Shown here: one piece after another, positions 6,067 to 11,689 of the stretch | Position numbering within the stretch: position 1 is the stretch's first letter | Layout: each line of letters begins with the position of its first letter | Source of the DNA: JBDREF01 sp043820045 | Lineage (GTDB): Bacteria; Planctomycetota; Phycisphaerae; Sedimentisphaerales; Anaerobacaceae | NCBI GenBank assembly: GCA_043820045.1 | Contig: JBDREF010000297.1 | Coordinates: forward strand, 1 to 11,689 | Direction of reading: 5' to 3' | DNA: 11,689 bases | Position numbers and translations under genes: made by a program | The notes under the pieces: model-generated | What the model was told of the DNA's origin: nothing | Database searches by the model: none | Seen by the model: the letters and a program-made list of their open reading frames with translations, nothing else

Positions 6067-7395
6067 ATGAGGCCAGCAGAAACACAAAAGTTTAATCGTC
6101 GCCAGTTCATGCGAGGCGCTGCGGCAACCATGGGCGGGCTCATAGCCTTGCCGATGGTTGTTCCCTCGACCGCGCTGGGGCGAGGCGGCAGAGTCGCCGC
6201 AAGTGAACGCATTATACTTGGCGGAATTGGCATCGGCAATCGCGGCTCGCACGATTTGCGATGGATGCTGCCGGAATCGGACGTACAGTTCGTCGCGACC
6301 TGCGATCCGCAAAAATCACGGGCCGAGGCGGTCAAAAAAATTGTGGATACGCACTACGGCAACACAGATTGCATGATATATCGCAATACACCTGAATTTC
6401 TTGCCGAGCGTACGGATATCGACGCACTTCTGGTCACTACCGGTGACCGGTGGCACGCACTGGCTTCAATCATGGCGATGCGTGCAGGCAAGGACGTTTA
6501 CTCGGAAAAACCTTCGTGCATGACAATCGAGGAAGGTCAGGCCGTAGTAGAGACCGCCAAACGATACAGGAGGATTTACCAGACGGGTACACAGCGACTG
6601 AGTGAAGGTAATTTCACATTCTGTAACGAAATGCTCAGGCTCGGCCGGCTCGGCGAAGTGCATACGGTTCGTGCACACATCGCTCCATGGGACGCCGCCG
6701 AGATGAAACACGACTGGCTGCCCGCCGAGTCTCTGCCGCCAAAAGAAGAGGTGGACTGGGATGCGTGGCTGGGGCCATGCCCATGGAGACCTTACAACTC
6801 CGCGTACACACGCGGCGGATGGCGCGGCTACTACGACTTCCACACGAGTTGTATCGGCGAATGGGGCGCCCACACGTTCGCTCAATGCCAAGTGGGCATG
6901 GGAGCGGCCGATACATCGGCAATCGAGTATAAGTACGTGCCAAACGAAAGCGGCGACGGAATGGTCACTAAATTCGCCAACGGCATCAATATGGTCCTGG
7001 AGCGAGATATGGACAACAAATACTTCCACGGCTCCTGTGCAATTCGCTATGAAGGAACCGAAGGCTGGGTAGCGGTTGGGGACGGGTATTCCAAGCCGGA
7101 TGTCTCTTCGCCGGCCATGCTGGATGACTTCCGAAAGATAGTCTATGACTACATAGCCCGTACGCAGCGGCCGATGAGCCACGTTCGCGATTTCCTCGAT
7201 TGCGTGAAGTCCCGGCGACAGACGGTCGCCAACCCGGTCGTAATGCACCGGACCATGACCACGGTGCACGCGGCCAACATCTGTATGTGGCTAAAGCGAG
7301 ACTTACGCTTCGACCCCGTCAAAGAAGAATTCATCAACGACCCGGACGCAAATCGCTTCCGTTCGCGTGCGATGCGTGAGCCGTGGATTATCTGA
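6067..7395 (+). CDS. TAT-exported Gfo/Idh/MocA family oxidoreductase
   Basis: The 442-residue product starts with a twin-arginine signal, NRRQFMRGAAATMGGL at residues 10-25, and ends its signal near residue 38. The Rossmann nucleotide-binding loop is GIGNRG (55-60), the strand-end acid is in ATCDPQKS (77-84), and the family signature EKP is E147-P149 within YSEKPSCMTIEEG. The C-terminal substrate domain contains WDAWLGPCPWRPYN (231-244), typical of planctomycete members. In myo-inositol dehydrogenase the catalytic Asp and His are four residues apart; the matching pair here appears to be E265 and H269 (GEWGAH), an Asp-to-Glu change. These enzymes oxidise or reduce sugars and sugar derivatives with tightly bound or soluble NAD(P), and TAT export implies that the cofactor is loaded before transport. 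The HEAT-repeat gene follows after 32 bases, so the two are likely co-transcribed. The exact substrate cannot be read from sequence; the neighbouring GH28 suggests an acidic-sugar context. Confidence 0.92.
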   Translation: MRPAETQKFNRRQFMRGAAATMGGLIALPMVVPSTALGRGGRVAASERIILGGIGIGNRGSHDLRWMLPESDVQFVATCDPQKSRAEAVKKIVDTHYGNTDCMIYRNTPEFLAERTDIDALLVTTGDRWHALASIMAMRAGKDVYSEKPSCMTIEEGQAVVETAKRYRRIYQTGTQRLSEGNFTFCNEMLRLGRLGEVHTVRAHIAPWDAAEMKHDWLPAESLPPKEEVDWDAWLGPCPWRPYNSAYTRGGWRGYYDFHTSCIGEWGAHTFAQCQVGMGAADTSAIEYKYVPNESGDGMVTKFANGINMVLERDMDNKYFHGSCAIRYEGTEGWVAVGDGYSKPDVSSPAMLDDFRKIVYDYIARTQRPMSHVRDFLDCVKSRRQTVANPVVMHRTMTTVHAANICMWLKRDLRFDPVKEEFINDPDANRFRSRAMREPWII

Positions 7396-7412
7396 GGACC
7401 AACTTCAATCCG

Positions 7413-7418
7413 AAAGGA
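7413..7418 (+). promoter_or_regulatory. Shine-Dalgarno site deciding the HEAT-protein start
   Basis: AAAGGA lies nine bases before the ATG at 7428. A longer frame could begin with GTG at 7383 but would overlap the end of the oxidoreductase gene and would put 15 polar residues ahead of the signal peptide, so 7428 is preferred. Confidence 0.7.
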
Positions 7419-7427
7419 AACCAAGTC

Positions 7428-9374
7428 ATGTTAAAGTCAAAAATACACATTATTCTGATTGCCGTTCTTCTGTCTTCGGGCGCCGTACGGTCGTTCGCAC
7501 AGACGGTCCCGCCGAAGGCCGACGAGGGCAAGCTGATTGCCGTGCTCAAGTCGGCCGATGCCTCACACAAAGAAAAAGCAGATGCCTGCCGCGGACTGGC
7601 GCTGATAGGCACCGGCAAATCCGTAGCGACATTAGCTTCGTTGCTCGGCAATGAAGAACTTTCACATATGGCTCGTTATGCACTCGAACCAATTCCCGAC
7701 CCGGCTGTGGATCAGGCATTCCGAGATGCCCTGGGCAAGCTTAAGGGCAAGCCTCTCGTCGGCGTCATAGGAAGCATAGGTGTGCGACGCGATGCTCAAG
7801 CGGTCGGGGCATTGACGACAATGCTGCGAGCTTCCGATGCAGAAGTCACCCATGCAGCAGCGAGGGCTCTGGGTAATATCGGCAATTCCGCCGCCGTAAC
7901 AGCCCTCCAACGTCAGTTGGCAAATGCCTCGTCAGCCGACAAGTTACATATATGCGAAGGTCTGTTCCGCTGTGCTGAGACTCTTTCCGCCGGAGGACAA
8001 AAACAGGAAGCCGTCGGTATCTACGACCAGTTGCGCAAGCTGGACGATCCGCACCAGATTCGTGCCGGGGCGTTGCGCGGCGCTATTCTGGCACGCGGCA
8101 AAGACGGGGTTGCACTTCTGCAGGAGAATCTACGCAATGGCGATTACATCATGTTCTCTACTGCCTGCCAGACTGCCATGGAATTGCCGGGCGGTGAAGT
8201 CACCAAAGCGCTGACTGCTGAGCTGGACCGACTGCCCGCAGACAATCAAATCCTCATCATCCGGACACTCGGCAGACGCGGCGATGACGCGGCGATGCCT
8301 GCGTTGTTCGCAAAAGCCAACAGCGGGGCTAAGTCCGTTCGCATAGAAGCTATCCGGGCCATGCCGGAGATTGGCAGTCCGACCGCTGTACCAATACTGG
8401 CTGCGCTGCTGAACGACGGAGACAGCGATATATGCCAGGGCGCACAAGAGGCCCTCGCCGCCATCCCGGGCCGTGAGGCCGATGCCGCTGTGATGGCGAT
8501 GCTGAACAGCAATGAAGCCGGCCAGCGGCTCACCGCGCTCGAACTGATTGGGCGCCGCCGGATGACCGCAAGTATCCCAGCGCTGCTGAAAGCCGCCGCA
8601 GAGGCTGACCCTAAAGTCAGTCCGACCGCACTGAAAAGGGTAGGCGAGCTGGGCGGTCCTTCTGAATTGCCTGCGCTGCTGGATATCCTCATGGAATTGA
8701 AGGCCTCGGCAGACATCAGCGCCGCAGAGCAGGCACTGATCGCCATGTGCACCAAGACCGATGGAGCGGCCGCAGGCACCGAGAGGCTCACTGCTCTGCT
8801 TTCGCAGGCTCAACCGGCACAGAAAAGTGCGCTGCTGCGTGTCCTCGGCGCAATCGGCGGCACTAACGCACTGAACGCTGTGAGGGCGGCGACGGATGAC
8901 TCTAACGAGCAAGTTCGTGATGCGGCGATCCGTGCGCTTGCCGGATGGAAGACCGCCGACGCAGCACCCGACCTGCTCCGGCTCGCAAAGACCGCCTCAA
9001 ACGAATCACAAAAGACTGCGGCCCTGCGCGGCTATATCAGTCTGGTTCGCGATGAAAACATGGCAGTCAATGCGAGGCTTCAGATGTGCCGACAGGCGGC
9101 CGAACTGATTCAGCGCAACCAGGAAAAGATGCTTCTGTTAGGCGTACTGGGTACGGTCCCGTCTGCTGATGCGCTTGCCATGGCAATGTCGCACCTGGAT
9201 GACCCGGCAACGAAAGACGCGGCAAGCTTCGCCGCCGTGGCAATCAGCGAGAAAATCGCAGAGCAGAAGCCTAACGAGGTTGCCGAGGCCCTGCAAAAGG
9301 TACTGAAAGCCACGAGTAACAGAGATGTGACTCGCCGGGCAAGGGCCGTATTGAAGAACAGATCGGGCAGATAA
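7428..9374 (+). CDS. Secreted HEAT-repeat protein
   Basis: The 648-residue product has a Sec signal peptide (MLKSKIHIILIAVLLSSGAVRSFA, cleavage likely before Q25). Almost all the rest, about residues 33-645, consists of alpha-helical HEAT or PBS-lyase-type repeats of roughly 30-35 residues. Clear units are AVGALTTMLRASDAEVTHAAARALGNIG (split over 125-152), the unit at 290-317 ending AIRAMPEIG, SVRIEAIRAM (303-312), AVPILAALLNDGDSDICQGAQEALAAI (320-346), and EQVRDAAIRALAGW (494-507). Such solenoids act as scaffolds for protein-protein contacts and have no catalytic residues of their own. Alanine richness and few charged patches are normal for the class. It lies 32 bases after the oxidoreductase gene and has no promoter of its own that I can see, so it may bind or organise that exported enzyme; this partnership is an inference from the operon. 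Secreted HEAT proteins beside Gfo/Idh/MocA genes are familiar in planctomycete genomes. Confidence 0.88.
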   Translation: MLKSKIHIILIAVLLSSGAVRSFAQTVPPKADEGKLIAVLKSADASHKEKADACRGLALIGTGKSVATLASLLGNEELSHMARYALEPIPDPAVDQAFRDALGKLKGKPLVGVIGSIGVRRDAQAVGALTTMLRASDAEVTHAAARALGNIGNSAAVTALQRQLANASSADKLHICEGLFRCAETLSAGGQKQEAVGIYDQLRKLDDPHQIRAGALRGAILARGKDGVALLQENLRNGDYIMFSTACQTAMELPGGEVTKALTAELDRLPADNQILIIRTLGRRGDDAAMPALFAKANSGAKSVRIEAIRAMPEIGSPTAVPILAALLNDGDSDICQGAQEALAAIPGREADAAVMAMLNSNEAGQRLTALELIGRRRMTASIPALLKAAAEADPKVSPTALKRVGELGGPSELPALLDILMELKASADISAAEQALIAMCTKTDGAAAGTERLTALLSQAQPAQKSALLRVLGAIGGTNALNAVRAATDDSNEQVRDAAIRALAGWKTADAAPDLLRLAKTASNESQKTAALRGYISLVRDENMAVNARLQMCRQAAELIQRNQEKMLLLGVLGTVPSADALAMAMSHLDDPATKDAASFAAVAISEKIAEQKPNEVAEALQKVLKATSNRDVTRRARAVLKNRSGR

Positions 9375-9444
9375 CGGAATTGAAGACTTAGCGTGTGCGA
9401 AGTGAATGTTCGCCGATCTTCGCTGCGTGAAACGGCATCTGTGG

Positions 9445-9489
9445 CCGGTTGAGAAGGCGGTATGGCTTACCCTACCCCTTTCTCACCGG
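9445..9489. terminator. Imperfect hairpin between convergent genes, possible bidirectional terminator
   Basis: CCGGTTGAGAAGGCGG is mirrored by CCCCTTTCTCACCGG after a loop around GTATGGCTTACCCTA, giving a long stem with one bulge and a mismatch or two. It lies in the 144-base gap between the stops of the HEAT gene (9374) and the propeller gene (9519), where transcripts from both sides should end. Neither side carries a T-run, so classical factor-independent termination is uncertain. Confidence 0.4.
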
Positions 9490-9518
9490 TTCACTGCTGC
9501 TGCACTAGCCACATTCGC

Positions 9519-10787
9519 TCAAATACCCTTCAAATACGCAATATGGAGCTGCCTGGTTCCGTCCGCCGGTTCAATGGCGTCAAAGCAAATCTTCTCGCCC
9601 GTCCGGCTCCAGCGCGGATGGAAATCGCAACGGATATCGCCCGACATGTATTTCTTCTCGCGCATATCGTACGTGCACAGCACCTGTTTGTGTTTGGTAA
9701 GCACATTGTAGATAAGGAGAGACTGCTCCATCGCACCGCCGTATTTGCGGTCTGTAGCTATCCAATTCCCGTCCGGGGAGAAACTACAGTGCCCGTCAGA
9801 GTCAAGGAAACCATCGCCAATGGCCTGATAGTCCGCTTTGCCATCTGTGAAAAGGACATGCTTTCGACCCGGCCCGTCTATCGAAAATGTAGCGATGATC
9901 TCATTGTCGTTGCGCCAGTCAAAGTGCGAAACTCCCTTGTCGAACGCAATCGCTTCCCGCAATTCGGTGCCGTCCAGATTCGCTGTGAACATGGCTGTAT
10001 ATCGGCGCTCTTCCGGAGGCAGGTTGGCTCTCGCAAGAAAGAAAAAGCGGGTGTCGTTTTTATTGAAGACCGTGTGGTTGAACCACATATGGCGACCCTG
10101 CAGCGATGGATACTGCTTCAGGAGCCGCTCATAGACCTGAGAGATAGCGACAACCAGCTCGCACTTGCCGGTGGTCAGGTCCATTAAAAACACGCCATCA
10201 CTGTCCGGTGCCGGATTGTCCGGGTTGGGGTCTTTAGTGCCTCCATAGCCGACGACCTTTCGCAGCCGACCCATTCTGCCATAGGTCAGACTCAGCGCCC
10301 ATTTGCCGTTATGGCTGACGGCACTGACTGCGCGTGGCAAGACACGCTTCTTTGCCGACTTCACATCGAGAATAACCGATACGACCTCATCGCCTTCCAG
10401 GTCGTTGTATATGATCCCACTCTCCGGATCGAGCGGGTTCCAATGGAGCATAGCGCCCTGCTGCAGATTCCAGGCTCGCGTCCGGGCCACCTCGGTGAAT
10501 CGGCCGGTCTGCGAATCGACCAGACCGATTGCTGCCGCCTCGCCCGGCTCAGGCATACGATCCTGAAAGCTGCTTTCCAGACAGACAAGATGCCGGCCCG
10601 ATTTGTTCCAAGGGCAGATCCCATAGTAGCCGAAGAAATGATGTTTTGGACCGCTCGTCAAGGTACGTGTTCTGCACTCGATAAGCCGCGTTGTTTTCTC
10701 CGAAGGCTGGCCCGCCCTCAATCCGCTCGCCCCGAAGAAGGCCGTCAAGGCCGAATCAATTATGAATGCCCTGCGATCAATCGCCAT
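9519..10787 (-). CDS. Exported beta-propeller protein (TolB/oligogalacturonate-lyase-like fold, uncharacterised)
   Basis: The 422-residue product begins MAIDRRAFIIDSALTAFF, a short twin-arginine-type signal (R5-R6) running to about residue 26. Blade-like repeats follow: IGLVDSQTG (87-95), HNGKWALSLTYG (159-170), GVFLMDLTTGK (198-208), FNKNDTRFFFLAR (241-253), HCSFSPDGNWIATDRK (333-348) and RCDFHPRWSRTGEKICFDA (386-404). The Pro-Asp-Gly-x-Trp turns are typical of WD40-like TolB/PD40 propellers. The sequences GPKHHFFGYYGICPW (46-60) and DFHPRWS also recall a conserved but functionally uncharacterised propeller family of planctomycetes and relatives, and the overall plan resembles PL22 oligogalacturonate lyases; I cannot confirm PL22 metal or catalytic histidines. 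The start at 10787 is chosen for GGAGAG (10793-10798), five bases upstream; the open frame extends to 11018 but without a signal or a ribosome site. Close to GH28, an oligosaccharide-binding or lyase role is plausible but unproven. Confidence 0.8.
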   Translation of the reverse strand: MAIDRRAFIIDSALTAFFGASGLRAGQPSEKTTRLIECRTRTLTSGPKHHFFGYYGICPWNKSGRHLVCLESSFQDRMPEPGEAAAIGLVDSQTGRFTEVARTRAWNLQQGAMLHWNPLDPESGIIYNDLEGDEVVSVILDVKSAKKRVLPRAVSAVSHNGKWALSLTYGRMGRLRKVVGYGGTKDPNPDNPAPDSDGVFLMDLTTGKCELVVAISQVYERLLKQYPSLQGRHMWFNHTVFNKNDTRFFFLARANLPPEERRYTAMFTANLDGTELREAIAFDKGVSHFDWRNDNEIIATFSIDGPGRKHVLFTDGKADYQAIGDGFLDSDGHCSFSPDGNWIATDRKYGGAMEQSLLIYNVLTKHKQVLCTYDMREKKYMSGDIRCDFHPRWSRTGEKICFDAIEPADGTRQLHIAYLKGI

Positions 10788-10841
10788 GAGTTCTCTCCAA
10801 TCGCTTACCATCAAGTGCTGCTCGGAGTGGAAGCAAACAAG

Positions 10842-10853
10842 CCCGGCGCCGGG
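10842..10853. promoter_or_regulatory. Perfect 12-bp GC palindrome in the propeller gene leader
   Basis: CCCGGCGCCGGG is perfectly self-complementary and lies between the predicted -10 element (10885-10890) and the start codon at 10787, about 25-36 bases into the predicted transcript. It could be an operator or a small hairpin. Twelve-base GC palindromes also arise by chance. Confidence 0.35.
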
Positions 10854-10884
10854 AATGACTTCCGGCAGCAACCCCAAGAATAGC

Positions 10885-10890
10885 ATTATA
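10885..10890 (-). promoter_or_regulatory. Consensus -10 element for the propeller gene
   Basis: The minus strand reads TATAAT exactly, predicting a start near 10878 and a leader of about 91 bases. I see no good -35 at 16-18 bases upstream (only TTCGAG at 18), so activation by another factor or an extended contact would be needed. Confidence 0.4.
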
Positions 10891-11031
10891 GGATGATTAA
10901 GGCAACCGCTCGAACGGGCACGCGTAAATCTTACTCGCTGGAGCGTCGGGGGGCATACCGATAATAAGCAGGTTCCGGCGGGGATTTGGCGTTCCGGATT
11001 GGGGTGTCCTCGCCGCACACGGTGCAGTCAT

Positions 11032-11059
11032 TTGCCTGTCGCGAAGGATTACTTATACT
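11032..11059 (+). promoter_or_regulatory. Sigma70-like promoter for the PilX-like gene
   Basis: TTGCCT (11032-11037, 4 of 6) and TATACT (11054-11059, 5 of 6) are 16 bases apart. The predicted transcription start is near 11066, leaving a leader of about 58 bases to the ATG at 11124. Confidence 0.5.
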
Positions 11060-11061
11060 TT

Positions 11062-11086
11062 ACTTAGCACCTATAAGGTGCCAAGT
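11062..11086. promoter_or_regulatory. 25-bp dyad at the predicted transcription start of the PilX-like gene
   Basis: ACTT-A-GCACCT-ATA-AGGTGC-C-AAGT forms a dyad centred on 11074, with ten paired bases per arm and one A/C mismatch. It overlaps or immediately follows the predicted start near 11066. This position suits a repressor operator; as RNA it would make a 5'-end hairpin followed by CTTT. The T-run is too short for a strong terminator. Confidence 0.5.
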
Positions 11087-11123
11087 CTTTCTACAAGCAG
11101 GGTCTTTCCTGGGGGGGAGCGAA

Positions 11124-11689
11124 ATGGGGCCCATAAAAAAGAAGACGTACCGAAAACGTCGGGCTGCTGCACTTGTCGCGTCGATGATATTCGTGCTCAT
11201 ATTCTCGGCACTTGCAGTGAGCATGGCGACGCTATCGGGGGCCAATGTCCAACTGGCATCCAATCACCGGCACACTAACGCCGCACTTGCGGCGGCACAA
11301 TCCGGCCAGGAGGTCATCAGATACTGGCTGAGTCGCCAGCTTCTTTCAAGCTCATTACCGGTGACCGGTTACCAGGGCGCCATAGTCCAGGCTGTGCAGG
11401 ATGATTTCAAGCGCAATAGCATCTCGAATATGGTATTGAACGATGCCGGCTCAATCGCAGCAGTCACGCTGGATTCGACATCGCACCTGAGCTTTGACGC
11501 GAGCTTTCAGATCGACCCCTCCCAGCCCACCATTCTGCGAAGCCGGGTCACGGGTCACAGCGGCAACATGGCCCGCACTATAACAATCCTGTACAACATC
11601 CAGCCCTATGAATTTCCGATTTTTAATTTCGGCCTGGCTACCAAAGGGCCCCTTAATTTCCCCGGCAATCCGACTATAACCGCCGTGAA
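11124..11689 (+). CDS. PilX-like pilus assembly protein, N-terminal part (runs off the window)
   Basis: An open frame starts at ATG 11124, four bases after a GGGGAG ribosome site (11114-11119), and continues without a stop to the window end, giving 188 residues so far. A basic start (MGPIKKKTYRKRR) is followed by one hydrophobic helix at about 14-38 (AAALVASMIFVLIFSALAVS) and then an amphipathic segment with ALAAAQSGQEVIRYWLSR (54-71). This matches the PilX N-terminal domain pattern, where the family commonly reads A-x-AAE-A-G after the membrane helix. Such proteins are minor pilin-like parts of type IV pilus or type II secretion machinery, anchored in the inner membrane with the rest in the periplasm. 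The remainder is beta-rich and unfamiliar. No prepilin peptidase site of the G-F-T-L-I-E type is visible. The function is unrelated to the sugar genes on its left, so this is probably the first gene of another operon. Confidence 0.75.
   Translation, partial: MGPIKKKTYRKRRAAALVASMIFVLIFSALAVSMATLSGANVQLASNHRHTNAALAAAQSGQEVIRYWLSRQLLSSSLPVTGYQGAIVQAVQDDFKRNSISNMVLNDAGSIAAVTLDSTSHLSFDASFQIDPSQPTILRSRVTGHSGNMARTITILYNIQPYEFPIFNFGLATKGPLNFPGNPTITAV

Larger units (their letters stand above)
10788..11123. other. Divergent intergenic promoter region without a gene
   Basis: This 336-base stretch separates the leftward propeller gene from the rightward PilX-like gene. It holds a -10 element and a leader palindrome for the left gene, and a promoter plus dyad for the right gene, listed separately. 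The open frames crossing it (an extension of the propeller frame and short frames on both strands) have no ribosome sites or recognisable protein features. Nothing else convincing was seen in the middle part, about 10891-11030. Confidence 0.7.

Noticed and set aside
6466..7269. 267-codon minus-strand frame opposite the oxidoreductase
   Set aside because: It is antisense to a gene with clear family motifs, and no ribosome site or recognisable domain was seen.
7383..7427. GTG start for the HEAT protein overlapping the oxidoreductase end
   Set aside because: It lacks a ribosome site and would bury the signal peptide behind 15 polar residues.
8130..8912. 260-codon minus-strand frame opposite the HEAT gene
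   Set aside because: It is antisense to a clear repeat protein; its Cys- and Arg-rich text comes from reading the Ala- and Leu-rich codons in reverse.
7383..9374. Internal HEAT repeats considered as a DNA-level tandem repeat
   Set aside because: The repetition is at protein level and strongly diverged; no repeated DNA unit is visible.
10788..11018. Propeller reading frame extended upstream by 77 codons
   Set aside because: There is no ribosome site at 11018; the extension crosses the predicted promoter, while a TAT-type signal begins exactly at the well-placed ATG 10787.

Overview
The window looks like a piece of a planctomycete-type chromosome (Planctomycetota, perhaps class Phycisphaerae). 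This is an inference from gene style: an aldo/keto reductase and a Gfo/Idh/MocA oxidoreductase that both carry twin-arginine export signals, a secreted HEAT-repeat protein, exported beta-propeller and glycosidase-like proteins, and a PilX-like pilus gene. Base composition is moderate and even, and I see no insertion sequence, tRNA, rRNA, CRISPR or phage gene.

Layout. 1-132 is the C-terminal tail of a gene entering from the left; it is followed 21 bases later by an exported aldo/keto reductase-like protein (154-1215, +). Facing it is a leftward pair: a membrane-anchored or exported COMT-like O-methyltransferase (4019-3372, -), then a 693-residue secreted protein with a beta-rich front and an alpha/alpha-toroid back, probably a carbohydrate-active enzyme (3325-1244, -). 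A divergent 252-base spacer leads to a GH28-type (polygalacturonase-family) parallel beta-helix enzyme (4272-5831, +). After a 235-base spacer with a good promoter candidate and a perfect 20-bp palindrome come a TAT-exported Gfo/Idh/MocA oxidoreductase (6067-7395, +) and, 32 bases on, a secreted HEAT-repeat protein (7428-9374, +). Convergent to these is a TAT-type beta-propeller protein (10787-9519, -). A divergent 336-base promoter region then leads to a PilX-like pilus protein (11124 to the window end, +).

How it fits together. Except for the PilX-like gene, almost every product is predicted to act outside the cytoplasm and the set reads as a polysaccharide (possibly pectin or rhamnogalacturonan) degradation neighbourhood: GH28 hydrolase, toroid enzyme, propeller protein, and sugar-type oxidoreductases. 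The substrate is an inference resting mainly on the GH28 family.

Strongest points for a second look: the aldo/keto reductase fold has lost three of four catalytic tetrad residues; a methyltransferase with an intact COMT-like Mg2+/Lys active site carries an export or anchor signal and sits in tandem with the toroid protein; the toroid protein may be an undescribed enzyme family; and three predicted promoters each have a perfect dyad shortly downstream of the predicted transcription start. Four starts were moved inward from the longest reading frame because the Shine-Dalgarno sequence lies inside the longer version.
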